Counted from the first letter of the stretch, positions 48,917-57,845 are shown. The stretch is 64,000 nt of DNA from Streptomyces roseoverticillatus (GCF_000719265.1 NZ_JOFL01000022.1:30865-94864), one strand, 5' to 3'. Notes: generated by a model not told the origin, from the sequence alone. Numbers and translations: made by a program.

Positions 48917-50668
48917 ATGGAGACCGAGCCCGTTCCCGGCGGCGGCCGTTCCGGCGGCCCTCCCGTCGGCGACTACCTGGGCTGCTACGGGCGCGTCCCG
49001 TTCGGCGGTCACGCGCCCCGCATCTCGTACGTCAGCGCGCCCTTCGGCCGGCGCCCCGCCTGGTCGGACCCCGGCCGCCACCTCGTCCAGTGGGCGGCCC
49101 CGGGGACCCCGCGGGTCCCGTACCCCTCCGAGCGGGAGAGGCTGCTCCTGACGGGCGTCGTCCGGGGCCCTGTGACGCCCGCGTGGGTGCACCGCCTCAC
49201 CCACATCCTCAAGGAGGGCCGGCACGCCGAACTGGCCCGCATGCCCGGCGCGCTGTCCGGCGCGCTCGTCGCCGACCACCGGGTGTTCCTCTTCCGCAGC
49301 GCCACCAGCGAGGAGGCCCTGCACTACCGCCGCTCCCGGGACCTGCTGCGCTTCTCCACGGACCCGGCCGACCTCCTCGACGGGCCCGGCGAGTTCGGCC
49401 GCGAGGAGGTGTGGCGCGCCTGCCGCGGCGACATGGTCTTCGTCTACCCCGGCATCGCGCGCGTGCCGCCCGGCACGGTCGTCACCCTCGAACGCGGCTC
49501 CGCGACCACCGCCGCGTACGACCCCGTGACCCCGCTGGACCTGCCCCCGCGCACGACCATGACGGAGTTCGCGGAGGCCGCCTGGGAGCTCGTGGTGGAG
49601 GCCGTGCGCCCGTACGCGGGCCGCGGCCGGACCGGCATCCTGCTCAGCGGCGGCCTGGACTCCGCGGCCGTCCTCGCGGCGCTCGTGGAGTGCGGCGCGG
49701 ACGCCGTCGCCTACCACTACGCCACGCGCGACCCGCTGGCCGACGAATCGGCGTACGCCCGGGCCGTCTGCGACCACCTGGGGGTGCCGTTCGTCCCCGT
49801 CCCCACGGACCACGGCGCGGGATACCTGGACGAGCGCTGGCAGTTCCCCCACCCGTACAACCACCTGGCCTACCGGTGGCTGGAGCAGATGGCCGAGCGC
49901 GTCGCCCAGGACGGCATCACGTTCCTGGCCTGGGGCCGCGAGGGCGACCGCATCTTCGGCCCCGCCCGCTACGGCCTGCACGACGTCCTCACCGGCGACC
50001 TGCCCGCGCGCGAGAAGGCCACGCTCTGCCGGGGCCTGCTGACCTCGCGCTGGGAGCTCCCCCGCATCCTGCGCAGCGCCTCGCCCCGCACCTCCCTGCT
50101 CGACGACCTCGTGCCCGCCGGCGGCGCCGTACGCCCCGCCGACTTCCTCACTCCCCTCCCCGGCGCACCGGCGGACGTCTTCGACACCGCCCACGCACCG
50201 CAGGAGCACTGCGCGAACCTCACCGTCTGGCGGCCCCGCGGCATCCAGCTGTGCAACCCCCTCGGCAGCAAGGGGCTGCGGAGCCTGGCTGCCCGGCTGC
50301 CGCACGCGTACCGCCTCCTGCCGCACCAGGGGCGGCTGATCACCAAACCGGTGCTCCGCCTGATGCTCTCCGGGCGGTTCCCCGACGCCGTGTGGCGCCG
50401 CCACGGCCGGCTGTGGCTCGGCTCCCCGCACAAGGACTACGTCCTGCGTCACCCCCACGTGTTCGCCGGTCTGCTCGGCCGCCCGGACGCCCACCTCGTC
50501 CGCCTGGGCGTCGTCGACCCCGGGCGGCTCGCGCACGTGCTGGCCGAACCGGCGCGGCTGCGCCTCAACGCCGAGAGCCTGATCGGCACCGCCATGACCG
50601 AGCTGTTCCTGCGCAGCGACGCGCGGCGGACGCCGCCCGGCCCGAGGGGACGGACCACATGCCGCTGA
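48917..50668 (+). CDS. Lasso peptide macrolactam synthetase (asparagine-synthase-like)
   Basis: A 583-residue lasso cyclase. The N-terminal half is a degenerate glutaminase domain without the catalytic Cys1. The ATP-pyrophosphatase motif is ILLSGGLDSAAVLAAL and the adenylation/Mg region LAWGREGDRIFGPARYG. It adenylates the ring Asp side chain and closes it onto the core N-terminus. ATG at 48917 follows GGAAGGGGAA. Its end overlaps the RRE gene. Confidence 0.92.
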   Translation: METEPVPGGGRSGGPPVGDYLGCYGRVPFGGHAPRISYVSAPFGRRPAWSDPGRHLVQWAAPGTPRVPYPSERERLLLTGVVRGPVTPAWVHRLTHILKEGRHAELARMPGALSGALVADHRVFLFRSATSEEALHYRRSRDLLRFSTDPADLLDGPGEFGREEVWRACRGDMVFVYPGIARVPPGTVVTLERGSATTAAYDPVTPLDLPPRTTMTEFAEAAWELVVEAVRPYAGRGRTGILLSGGLDSAAVLAALVECGADAVAYHYATRDPLADESAYARAVCDHLGVPFVPVPTDHGAGYLDERWQFPHPYNHLAYRWLEQMAERVAQDGITFLAWGREGDRIFGPARYGLHDVLTGDLPAREKATLCRGLLTSRWELPRILRSASPRTSLLDDLVPAGGAVRPADFLTPLPGAPADVFDTAHAPQEHCANLTVWRPRGIQLCNPLGSKGLRSLAARLPHAYRLLPHQGRLITKPVLRLMLSGRFPDAVWRRHGRLWLGSPHKDYVLRHPHVFAGLLGRPDAHLVRLGVVDPGRLAHVLAEPARLRLNAESLIGTAMTELFLRSDARRTPPGPRGRTTCR

Positions 50669-50970
50669 TCGGACTGGCCCGGCACGTCGTCTTCGACGAC
50701 ACGGACGGCGCGGGCGTCATCCTCGACACCCGCCGCGGCGTCTACCTGTCCCTCAACGTCACCGCCACCCACATGCTGCGCACCGCCCTGGCCTGCGACT
50801 CCGTGGCGGCGGCCGTCGCCCGCCTGCGCGAGGACTTCGACGCGGACGAGGAGACGCTGGCCGCCGGACTGGCCGGACTCACCGCCCGGCTGGGCGAGCA
50901 CGCACTGCTGGAGAAGGACGGAAGCACCGCCGCCCCGCGCCGGCGGGGCCGCCGGAGGGAGGGCCGGTGA
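50659..50970 (+). CDS. PqqD-like RRE protein (lasso B1)
   Basis: A 103-residue PqqD-fold protein (LARHVVFDDTDGAGVILDTRRGVYLSLNVTATHMLRTALA) that binds the leader peptide and presents it to the protease. ATG at 50659 overlaps the cyclase stop. The C-terminal tail is Arg-rich. Its stop overlaps the B2 start. Confidence 0.9.
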   Translation: MPLIGLARHVVFDDTDGAGVILDTRRGVYLSLNVTATHMLRTALACDSVAAAVARLREDFDADEETLAAGLAGLTARLGEHALLEKDGSTAAPRRRGRRREGR

Positions 50971-51452
50971 GCACGCACACGGACTGGGAGTTCTTCCTGG
51001 ACGACCCCGGAGGGGGCGCGCCGGCCCCCGCCGTCCCGCACCGGCTGCGGGCCGCCGCCCTGCTGCGCACGGCCCGGGCGCTGTGGCTCTTCCGGCGGCG
51101 CGGCTGGCGCGGCGCGTGCCCGTACCTGTGCCGGATCCGGCCCGTGCGGGGCTCGGCGGCGCTGTCCGGGCTGCCGCCCGCGACCGCGGTCCGGCTGGCC
51201 CGCAGGGAGATCCTCGCCGCCCAGCTGGTGCTGCGCGCGATGCTGCCCAACGGGCTCTGCCTGCCGCGGTCGTTGGCCCTGACCGCGTACCTGTGCGCGC
51301 TCGGCCTGCCCGCCCGGATGACGGTGGCCCGGGGCCGCGCCCTGTCCACCCCGGCGAACGCCTTCCACTCGTGGACCGAGCTCCACGGGGCGGTCCTGAC
51401 CGACAACCCGGACGTACGGCTGGGGTACACGGTCCTGCAGCGGGTCCCGTGA
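50967..51452 (+). CDS. Lasso leader peptidase (B2, transglutaminase-like)
   Basis: A 161-residue cysteine protease of the lasso B2 family. The catalytic Cys is in GLCLPRSLALTAYL, His in AFHSWTELHG and Asp in LTDNPDVRLGYTVLQ. It removes the leader peptide. GTG at 50967 overlaps the RRE stop. No lasso ABC transporter (D gene) follows. Confidence 0.92.
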   Translation: MSTHTDWEFFLDDPGGGAPAPAVPHRLRAAALLRTARALWLFRRRGWRGACPYLCRIRPVRGSAALSGLPPATAVRLARREILAAQLVLRAMLPNGLCLPRSLALTAYLCALGLPARMTVARGRALSTPANAFHSWTELHGAVLTDNPDVRLGYTVLQRVP

Positions 51453-51480
51453 TCCACAGGCCCTTGTCCGCGCCGATCGA

Positions 51481-51503
51481 TTGTTCTAGCGTGATACGAA
51501 CAA
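51481..51503. promoter_or_regulatory. Inverted repeat before membrane-protein gene
   Basis: TTGTTC (51481-51486) and GAACAA (51498-51503) form a perfect 6-bp inverted repeat with an 11-base spacer. It lies in an AT-richer stretch 28 bases after the lasso protease stop and is probably a promoter/operator for the next two genes. Confidence 0.4.
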
Positions 51504-51537
51504 AGTGATCCGGCTGGATCCGGGGGGGGTGGGTGAC

Positions 51538-51993
51538 GTGACGGTCTGGAGCCGTACGGTCGTGGCGGGTTGGCTGGTGGCCCTGGGGGTGGTCTCCGCG
51601 GTGGGGTTCGTCGTGGCGGGACTGCTGGTGGACGGTCAGCTTCCGTTGTTCCTGTGGCTGCTGGTGGCCTCGGCGGCCCTGGTGATCACCGGGGCGGTCC
51701 GGGTCACCGTGACGGACCGGGACGTGACCGTGCACGCGGTCGTGCTCCCCCTCGTCCGGCGCCGGATACCGCACTCCCGCATACGGGAGGCGTCGGCGAG
51801 GCTGTCCCGGCCGATGGAGCTCGGCGGCTGGGGTTACCGCTGGATGCCCGGGCAGACCTCGGTCTCGCTGCGCGCCGGAGACGCCCTGTGGCTGGAGCTG
51901 ACGTCCGGAAAGTTCTTCGTCGTCACGGTCGACGACGCGGGGGAAGCGGCGGAGCTCGTGAACGGTTACGTCGCACAGGGAGCTTCACGGTGA
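51538..51993 (+). CDS. Two-TM membrane protein with PH-like domain
   Basis: A 151-residue protein. Two N-terminal membrane segments (VVAGWLVALGVVSAVGFVVAGLLV and LFLWLLVASAALVITGAV) precede a cytoplasmic beta-rich domain (VTVTDRDVTVHAVVLPLVRRRIPHSRIREASARL) similar in pattern to bacterial PH or DUF3093-like domains. Start is GTG 51538; GTG 51505 is an alternative. Its stop overlaps the hydrolase GTG. Function unknown; it could be part of the lasso locus. Confidence 0.75.
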   Translation: MTVWSRTVVAGWLVALGVVSAVGFVVAGLLVDGQLPLFLWLLVASAALVITGAVRVTVTDRDVTVHAVVLPLVRRRIPHSRIREASARLSRPMELGGWGYRWMPGQTSVSLRAGDALWLELTSGKFFVVTVDDAGEAAELVNGYVAQGASR

Positions 51994-52715
51994 CCAGAAC
52001 CCTCACCCGTACCCCGGCCGGCAAGGCCGTGGACGTCTACGGACCGCCCGGCGGCGGAATCGCGCCCACCGTCCTGCTCTGGCACGGCATGGGGCCGGAC
52101 GAGCGGGACATCATGCGGCCCGTGGCGGAAGCGGCCGCCGCGCAAGGGGTCGTGGTCCTCGTCCCGGACTGGCGCTCCGACGCGCCCGACCGCGGGGCGG
52201 CACACCTGCTGGACTCGCTGGCGTTCGCGCGGGAGCGGGCGGCGGACTTCGGCGGGGACCCCGGCAGGCTCGTGGTGGCGGGCTGGTCGGCGGGCGCGGG
52301 AGCGGCCGTCGCGACGGCGCTGCGGCCCGGCCTCCTCGGCGGCCCGCAGCCGGTGGCCGTGGTGGGCATAGCGGGCCGGTACGACGTCCCCGCCCGGACC
52401 ACGGGTTCGGTCCCGGTGGAGGACCTCATGGAGGACCTCGCGCACGCGGCGCCCGTGCCGGTGCTGCTGGTGCACGGCACCGAGGACGACCAGGTGGACG
52501 TCCGCAGCAGCAGGGAGTTCGCCGCCGCGCTCCGCACGCACGGCCTGCCCGTACGGCTGGAGGAACCGGCGACGGACCACGCCGGGGTCCTCATGAGCGC
52601 GTACGACCCGGAGCTCGGCCGGCTTCGCGCGAGCGGCGCCGGGCACGCCCTGGAGGGCGGCCGGACCACGGCCCGGGTGCTGGCCGGGGCGGCGAAGGGG
52701 ATCGCGGCGCCCTGA
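51990..52715 (+). CDS. Alpha/beta hydrolase (dienelactone-hydrolase-like)
   Basis: A 241-residue hydrolase with GWSAGAG nucleophile elbow (Ser), an oxyanion strand VLLWHGMGPDERDIM, Asp in HGTEDDQVDV and His in ATDHAGVLMS. GTG at 51990 overlaps the preceding stop and has GGGAG upstream. Substrate unknown. It is too small to be a lasso isopeptidase of the prolyl-oligopeptidase type. Confidence 0.88.
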   Translation: MTRTLTRTPAGKAVDVYGPPGGGIAPTVLLWHGMGPDERDIMRPVAEAAAAQGVVVLVPDWRSDAPDRGAAHLLDSLAFARERAADFGGDPGRLVVAGWSAGAGAAVATALRPGLLGGPQPVAVVGIAGRYDVPARTTGSVPVEDLMEDLAHAAPVPVLLVHGTEDDQVDVRSSREFAAALRTHGLPVRLEEPATDHAGVLMSAYDPELGRLRASGAGHALEGGRTTARVLAGAAKGIAAP

Positions 52716-52786
52716 CCTCGCGGGGGCGCCCTGACCTCGCGGGGCCCTCCTCAGGCGACGCTCCCGTCCCGCTTCCCTCAGGCAAC
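52707..52786. repeat. Short direct duplications around gene ends
   Basis: A 19-base unit (GCGCCCTGACCTCGCGGGG) is present twice in tandem at 52707-52744 and contains the hydrolase stop. CCTCAGGCgACGCTCCCG at about 52750 is duplicated at 52776, where it carries the STAS gene stop. Confidence 0.65.
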
Positions 52787-53218
52787 GCTCCCGCCCCGCG
52801 GCCCGGCCTCGTCCGTTGGCGCGAACTCCGTCTGTACGAGTTGCGCGGACGGCACGGCCGGAACAGATGGAGCAGCCGGGACGGGCGGGAAGGCGTCCAT
52901 GATGTCGAAGGCCGCGTCCACCCCCGACACCCGCATCACGCGCGACACGCGCGGCGCCCCCCGCACCAGCCGCAGCCGCCCGCCGCGGCAGAGCATGCGG
53001 TGCCGGGCTCTGATCAGCAGGCGGAGCCCGCTCGCGTCCAGGAAGGACACCCGGCGGAGGTCGATCACGATGTCGGCGCGGCCCCGCTCGGTCAGCGCGT
53101 CCACGCGCGGCCCGAGCTCCTGCTCCGCCAAGATGTCCAGCTCACCGTGCAGTTCAATGATGATCGCGCCGCACGCCACGCGCTCCCGCATGGCGAAGGC
53201 GGGCTCTTGCGCGCCCAT
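52778..53218 (-). CDS. STAS-domain anti-sigma factor antagonist
   Basis: A 146-residue SpoIIAA-type protein (GAIIIELHGELDILAEQELGPRVDAL, DIVIDLRRVSFLDASGLRLLIRARH). The Ser in DASGL is the expected phosphorylation site for an anti-sigma kinase. It would bind an RsbW-like kinase and free a SigB/F-type sigma factor; two such sigma genes lie 1.2 kb away. ATG at 53218 is preferred (GAGGGG upstream). The C-terminal 35 residues are Ala/Pro-rich. Confidence 0.88.
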   Translation of the reverse strand: MGAQEPAFAMRERVACGAIIIELHGELDILAEQELGPRVDALTERGRADIVIDLRRVSFLDASGLRLLIRARHRMLCRGGRLRLVRGAPRVSRVMRVSGVDAAFDIMDAFPPVPAAPSVPAVPSAQLVQTEFAPTDEAGPRGGSVA

Positions 53219-53261
53219 GTCGCCCCTCACCGACCTCCCTCGGCCACTCACTCCCGGCACC

Positions 53262-53756
53262 GCGCATCCGCCGGTTGCCGGATACCTTTCTGGTGCCCCC
53301 GCAGTAGGCCGATCTCACCTTCGACGCAAAGCTGTCATCTCGCGTACAGGCGCGCCGCACGGGGCGCACGCGGGCGCGGGCGCTCGAAGGAGGAAGTCCG
53401 GGGGAGAGCAGAGGGAGAAGTGCAGGTCGGGGGAAGCGGCATCGGGGGGACAGCCGCTTCCCCCGGCGGGGGCACGGCCTCCAAGTACGGGCCGCAGTCG
53501 GGGGGAAGTCGCGGCCCGGACCCCGCAGTGAGGCCATGTCCCTGCCCGGCGGATTCCTGCCAGATCCGGTACGGGCACTCCCTATCCTCCGCCCCGCCGC
53601 ATGCCGCCCCGTACGGCGAAGGGCCCGGCTTGACGGGCCTTTGGTCCTTAAAGGCTGCGTGAGGGAGCGGGCACGTTCCCGGCATTCGGGCAAACGTACG
53701 GTTAGACTCCGCCACCGGAGAGGGGATCACGGGGATCACCGGGGAGGGAGTGCGCC
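53262..53756. other. Intergenic region without recognised gene
   Basis: No convincing coding region is visible in about 495 bases between the STAS gene start and the small membrane-protein gene. CGTACGGTTAGACTCC near 53693 could be a promoter -10 region for the latter. Confidence 0.5.
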
Positions 53757-53921
53757 GTGGAGAAGGCGAAGAAGATCACGCTCTGGGTACTCGGCGTTTT
53801 CGTGGCGTACACAATCATCCACTCCCCCAAGCGGTCGGCGGAGCTCGTCCAGATAGGGTTCGAGGGCATCTCGGACGCCGCCAAGAGCGTCGGCGAGTTC
53901 ATGACCCAGCTGATCAGCTGA
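53757..53921 (+). CDS. Small membrane-associated protein
   Basis: A 54-residue protein missed by length cut-offs. GTG at 53757 follows GGGGAGGGAG. The sequence begins VEKAKKITLWVLGVFVAYTI, one hydrophobic segment, followed by an amphipathic helix (ELVQIGFEGISDAAKSVGEFM). Coding character, ribosome site and short distance to the next gene support it. I recall similar proteins in other Streptomyces. Function unknown. Confidence 0.75.
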   Translation: MEKAKKITLWVLGVFVAYTIIHSPKRSAELVQIGFEGISDAAKSVGEFMTQLIS

Positions 53922-53945
53922 CCGACCCGGCGTGGAGGCACTGCC

Positions 53946-54239
53946 GTGATTCGTCATCTCGTCCTGTTCAAGCTCAACGAGGGCGTCACGCGCGACGACC
54001 CGCGCGTCGCCGCCGGAGTACAGGCGTTCGAGGAGCTGGGGAAGCAGATCCCGGAGCTCCGCTTCTGGGAGTGCGCCTGGAACATCTCCGACCGGCCGAT
54101 CGCCTACGACTTCGCCATCAACTCGGCCGTCGACGACGCCGAGGCGCTCCAGCGCTATCTGGACCACCCGGCGCATCAGGCGGGTGTCGCGCAGTGGCGC
54201 GAATTCGCCACTTGGGTGATCGCCGACTACCCCTTCTGA
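53946..54239 (+). CDS. Dabb-family stress-responsive alpha/beta barrel protein
   Basis: A 97-residue dimeric ferredoxin-like protein (MIRHLVLFKLNEGVT, IAYDFAINSAVDDAEALQRYLDHPAHQ). Dabb proteins range from stress proteins to small cyclases. GTG at 53946 starts 24 bases after the small membrane-protein gene, and a strong terminator follows, so the two probably form a unit. Confidence 0.9.
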   Translation: MIRHLVLFKLNEGVTRDDPRVAAGVQAFEELGKQIPELRFWECAWNISDRPIAYDFAINSAVDDAEALQRYLDHPAHQAGVAQWREFATWVIADYPF

Positions 54240-54253
54240 GCGCCCGCAGCGCA

Positions 54254-54287
54254 CGGCCCCTCGCCACCTTGGCGAGGGGCCGTTTTT
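54254..54287 (+). terminator. Rho-independent terminator
   Basis: A perfect 12-bp stem CGGCCCCTCGCC / GGCGAGGGGCCG with loop ACCTT is followed directly by TTTTT. This is the clearest intrinsic terminator in the window, 14 bases after the Dabb gene. Confidence 0.92.
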
Positions 54288-54389
54288 ATGGTCAACACGA
54301 TGTTATGGGGTTCTTGCACACAGTGCACATGTCTTGTGATGCTATGACCGCTTTTGCCGGATGAGTTGACCATGAAGGGTGGCAGAACC

Positions 54390-55406
54390 GTGTCGGCCCG
54401 AACCGTCCCCGAAGCCCCCTTCCAGGAAACCCCTGCTCAGGCCCTCGGCCCGGGCGCCGGGACCACGAACGCGACGCCCGCCGACCCGGCACCGGACCCG
54501 GAACCCGGATCCGGCCATGACCACGGCCATGGCCACGGCACCAGCACCAGCACCCAGGAGCCTCTCGCCGACGCCTCCGGCACCTCCGACGCCCCCGAGG
54601 CCGCCGAAACCGCCGAAGCCGCCGACCCCGATCACCCCAGGAGCCGCGGAGCGGACGCCAGGGCGCTCACCCAGGTGCTCTTCAAGGAGTTCATCGCCCT
54701 GGAGCCCGGCACGCCCGAGCACGCCCGGGTGCGGGCCGCGCTCATCGAGGCCAACCTCCCCCTCGTCCGCTACGCCGCCGCCCGCTTCCGCAGCCGCAAC
54801 GAACCCATGGAGGACGTGATCCAGGTCGGCACGATCGGCCTGATCAACGCCATCGACCGGTTCGACCCGGACCGCGGGGTGCAGTTCCCGACCTTCGCGA
54901 TGCCGACCGTGGTCGGCGAGATCAAGCGGTACTTCCGCGACAACGTCCGCACCGTGCACGTGCCGCGCCGGCTCCACGAGCTGTGGGTGCAGGTCAACGG
55001 CGCCAGCGAGGACCTGACCGTGCTGCACGGCCGCACGCCCACAACCGCCGAGATCGCCGAGCGGCTGCGGATCCCCGAGGACGAGGTGCTGGCCTGCATC
55101 GAGGCCGGGCGCTCGTACCACGCCACCTCGCTGGAGGCCGCGCAGGAGGGCGACGGGCTGCCCGGCCTGCTGGACCGGCTCGGCTACGAGGACCCCGCCC
55201 TGGCCGGGGTCGAACACCGGGACCTCGTGCGCCACCTGCTCGTACAGCTGCCGGAGCGCGAGCAGCGCATTCTGCTGCTCCGCTATTACAGCAATCTGAC
55301 GCAGTCGCAGATCAGCGCGGAGCTGGGCGTCTCCCAGATGCACGTATCCCGGCTGCTCTCCCGGAGCTTCGCCCGGCTGCGTTCCGCAAATCGAATCGAA
55401 GCCTAA
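54390..55406 (+). CDS. SigB/SigF-family RNA polymerase sigma factor (first)
   Basis: A 338-residue sigma factor of the SigB/F/G group. About 85 N-terminal residues are a disordered Pro/Ala/His-rich extension. Region 2 includes [62 protein letters not shown]. Region 4 is [48 protein letters not shown] at 54390 (AAGGGTGG upstream) is chosen; ATG at 54372 is possible. It directs stress or developmental genes and is probably held by an anti-sigma factor. It is paralogous to the next gene. Confidence 0.92.
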   Translation: MSARTVPEAPFQETPAQALGPGAGTTNATPADPAPDPEPGSGHDHGHGHGTSTSTQEPLADASGTSDAPEAAETAEAADPDHPRSRGADARALTQVLFKEFIALEPGTPEHARVRAALIEANLPLVRYAAARFRSRNEPMEDVIQVGTIGLINAIDRFDPDRGVQFPTFAMPTVVGEIKRYFRDNVRTVHVPRRLHELWVQVNGASEDLTVLHGRTPTTAEIAERLRIPEDEVLACIEAGRSYHATSLEAAQEGDGLPGLLDRLGYEDPALAGVEHRDLVRHLLVQLPEREQRILLLRYYSNLTQSQISAELGVSQMHVSRLLSRSFARLRSANRIEA

Positions 55407-55500
55407 CTCTCACGGGTGACCCCCTCCTCATACGAGGCGGCAGATATGTCGACTTGACGCTACAGCGCGTTGCCGACATGTGACATTCTGCAGGAACTGC

Positions 55501-55526
55501 GTTTGCCACAGCGCGGCCTCCGGTAT
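55501..55526 (+). promoter_or_regulatory. Candidate SigB-type promoter
   Basis: GTTT (55501) and CGGTAT (55521) are spaced by 16 bases, matching the GNNT-n16-GGGTAT pattern of SigB/F promoters. It is 69 bases before the second sigma gene, so one of the tandem sigma factors may drive it. Confidence 0.5.
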
Positions 55527-55594
55527 TCAGGTGGGGGCCAACCCCTCGTGCGAGGGGCACCGCTGTGACCCGTCCGCGACCTCAAGGGGGTGGC

Positions 55595-56428
55595 ATGTCC
55601 GTAGACCTGGGCAGCGCGAAGGTGCTCGCCACCGACGCACCGCACGCCGTGCTCGACGACTGCGAAACCATCGACACTCGCACCCTCTCCCGCTCACTCT
55701 TCCTGCGCCTGGCCGCCCTCGAGCGGGACAGCGCGGAGCGCGCTTACGTCCGCGACACCCTGATCGAGCTCAACCTCCCCCTCGTGCGCTACGCGGCCGC
55801 CCGCTTCCGCAGCCGCAACGAGCCCATGGAGGACATCGTCCAGGTCGGCACGATCGGCCTGATCAAGGCGATCGACCGGTTCGACTGCGAACGGGGGGTG
55901 GAGTTCCCGACCTTCGCCATGCCGACGGTCGTGGGCGAGATCAAGCGGTTCTTCCGGGACACGAGTTGGTCGGTGCGCGTGCCGCGCCGGCTGCAGGAGC
56001 TGCGCCTCGCCCTCACCAAGGCCAGCGACGAGCTCGCACAGAAGCTCGACCGCTCGCCGACCGTCCCCGAACTGGCCCTGTGCCTGGGCGTCTCCGAGGA
56101 CGACGTCGTCGACGGCCTGGCCGTGGGCAACGCCTACACCGCCAGCTCGCTCGACTCGCCCTCCCCCGAGGACGACGGCGGCGAGGGCTCCCTGGCGGAC
56201 CGGCTCGGCTACGAGGACAGCGCGCTGGAGGGCGTGGAGTACCGCGAGTCACTCAAACCCCTGCTGGCCAAACTGCCACCGCGGGAGCGGCAGATCATCA
56301 TGCTGCGGTTCTTCGCCAACATGACGCAGTCCCAGATCGGCGAGGAGGTCGGCATCTCCCAGATGCACGTGTCCCGGCTCCTGACCAGGACGCTGTCGCA
56401 GCTCCGCGAGGGCCTCATCGCGGACTAG
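55595..56428 (+). CDS. SigB/SigF-family RNA polymerase sigma factor (second)
   Basis: A 277-residue paralogue of the preceding sigma factor: [63 protein letters not shown] in region 2, [44 protein letters not shown] in region 4. It lacks the long N-terminal extension. ATG at 55595 has AAGGGGGTGG upstream. A SigB-type promoter precedes it. Tandem duplication followed by divergence is the likely origin. Confidence 0.93.
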   Translation: MSVDLGSAKVLATDAPHAVLDDCETIDTRTLSRSLFLRLAALERDSAERAYVRDTLIELNLPLVRYAAARFRSRNEPMEDIVQVGTIGLIKAIDRFDCERGVEFPTFAMPTVVGEIKRFFRDTSWSVRVPRRLQELRLALTKASDELAQKLDRSPTVPELALCLGVSEDDVVDGLAVGNAYTASSLDSPSPEDDGGEGSLADRLGYEDSALEGVEYRESLKPLLAKLPPRERQIIMLRFFANMTQSQIGEEVGISQMHVSRLLTRTLSQLREGLIAD

Positions 56429-56434
56429 GCCCAC

Positions 56435-56560
56435 CGTCACGGGGGATCTCGAAGGATCTCAAGACATCAAGGGATCAAGGGATCAAGGGACCCATGGGTC
56501 TCACGGGGGATCTCACGGGGGACCATCCACCACACGGCGAATCGCACGGGGGATCGCCGG
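56435..56560. repeat. Short tandem repeats after sigma gene
   Basis: Repeated GGGATCAA units (three in a row near 56467) and four CACGGGGGATC copies fill the gap to the lipoprotein gene. No gene is visible in it. Confidence 0.65.
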
Positions 56561-56621
56561 CCTCTACCGCCCGTACCGCCCGACTCTGTACTCCTGACTG
56601 ACCGTCAGCCACACTGGGCCG

Positions 56622-57431
56622 ATGCGCCGGAAGACGATCGTCTCCGCATCCGCCTCAGCCGCGGCGGCCGCACTCGCCCTGGGAGCCGTTCTCGCAGGTT
56701 GCGGTGGCACCGACCGCGACGCCTACGTCGCCTCCGAGGCAGCAGGCCCCGGCTCGTCCTCCCACCCGGTGGGCGGAGCCGTTCCGCCCGAAAAGGGCGT
56801 CGAGCTGCACTCCCTGCCCGCGGCACCATCCGGCCGCACATCGGGCTCTCCCGGCCCGGGCCGCTCCCGGCCCCCGGCCTCCGCACCGCCCGCACCCTCT
56901 TCGCCGTCCTCGCCGCCCTCGTCGTCGAGGTCGCAGTCTCCGGCAGGCACCGGCAGCGACGCGCCGTCCGCAGGCCGCGGCACGGATCCCCGTACCGGCG
57001 CCCGGACTCCATCCCTCCCCCCGCGCTCCGGCCCCGCACGGCCCTCGGCGCCCGCGACCACCCCGTCGTCCCCCGGACAGCCTTCACGGCCGCCCGGCGA
57101 AAGCGGCCGGCCACCCGCGCCGGCCCGGCTCGACGCCGGCACACCGCGCCGGTCGGCGGACGACGAGGCCCGGCGCTGGTGCGAGAAGGTGACCGTGCCG
57201 CTCGCCAACTCCGGAGGCAGCCCCGTCACCGCGGGCACCGTCACCTTCGGCACGCACGTGATCGACCTGCTCGGCATCGACTGGGCCACGCTCACCTCGT
57301 CGCAGCCGCTCCCGGTGCCGATCGAGGCGGGCGCGGCGGTCGAGGCGACGTGGACCGTGTGCGTCGACGCCTGGCGCGTGCCGTGGGGCATGCACGTCGA
57401 GACGCGCGACGTGAAGGTGGAATGGGGCTAG
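56622..57431 (+). CDS. Secreted lipoprotein with Pro/Ser-rich linker
   Basis: A 269-residue lipoprotein. The signal peptide ends in lipobox LAGC (Cys27). A linker of about 140 residues rich in Ser, Pro and Arg follows. The C-terminal 80 residues form a compact domain with a Cys pair (RRWCEKVTVPLANSGGSPVTAGTVTFGTHVIDLLGIDW...TWTVCVDAWRVPWGMHVETRDV). I do not know a function; it looks like a surface-anchored domain with an immunoglobulin-like strand pattern. Confidence 0.85.
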   Translation: MRRKTIVSASASAAAAALALGAVLAGCGGTDRDAYVASEAAGPGSSSHPVGGAVPPEKGVELHSLPAAPSGRTSGSPGPGRSRPPASAPPAPSSPSSPPSSSRSQSPAGTGSDAPSAGRGTDPRTGARTPSLPPRSGPARPSAPATTPSSPGQPSRPPGESGRPPAPARLDAGTPRRSADDEARRWCEKVTVPLANSGGSPVTAGTVTFGTHVIDLLGIDWATLTSSQPLPVPIEAGAAVEATWTVCVDAWRVPWGMHVETRDVKVEWG

Positions 57432-57469
57432 CGCCGCGGCGGCTACGGCCGCGGCCGCCTCTCACGGAC

Positions 57470-57688
57470 TCAGCCGAGCGCGAGCCACACCACGGCCGCG
57501 ACGACCACGACGGCCGCGATCACTCCGGCGATCAGGCCGACGCGGGGACCGGACGACCGGGCGGGAGCCGGCGCCGCGCGCCTGCTGCCCGCGGGGCTGC
57601 CCTGGCCCTCGTCGACGAAGGCGCGGAACATCTGCGTGCTGCCCGCGGGGTCGTAGCTCTCGGGGTTCTGCTGATGGGGGTTGGCCAT
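57470..57688 (-). CDS. Small single-TM protein
   Basis: A 72-residue tail-anchored protein: a hydrophilic N-terminus (NPESYDPAGSTQMFRAFVDEGQG) and a C-terminal membrane segment (GLIAGVIAAVVVVAAVVWLALG). Similar small proteins are common in Streptomyces. It is convergent with the lipoprotein gene. Function unknown. Confidence 0.78.
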   Translation of the reverse strand: MANPHQQNPESYDPAGSTQMFRAFVDEGQGSPAGSRRAAPAPARSSGPRVGLIAGVIAAVVVVAAVVWLALG

Positions 57689-57845
57689 AGGCCAGGACCC
57701 TAGCGAAGGAGGGAGGGGTGGTGCGCAGCGCCCCGCCTTGCCGAGGCACTCCGTCCGCTTCGCGCCCTACCTGCGGTTTTACGGGGACCTGTGGATCCTT
57801 GGCCCTACCTTTACCCAGGGAAACCTCTTTTCGCTTGCCTGCAGC

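Noticed and set aside
51990..52715. Lasso isopeptidase
   Set aside because: Known lasso isopeptidases are about 650-residue prolyl-oligopeptidase-type proteins. This is a 241-residue dienelactone-hydrolase-like protein.
53335..53739. Minus-strand open frame in the gap after the STAS gene
   Set aside because: Pro/Arg-rich with no ribosome site or family features, and it overlaps the promoter region of the small membrane-protein gene.
54314..54348. Housekeeping promoter TTGCAC/TATGAC before the first sigma gene
   Set aside because: The spacing of 23 bases is too long for a standard promoter. Only a small TGCAC-aca-GTGCA palindrome is certain.
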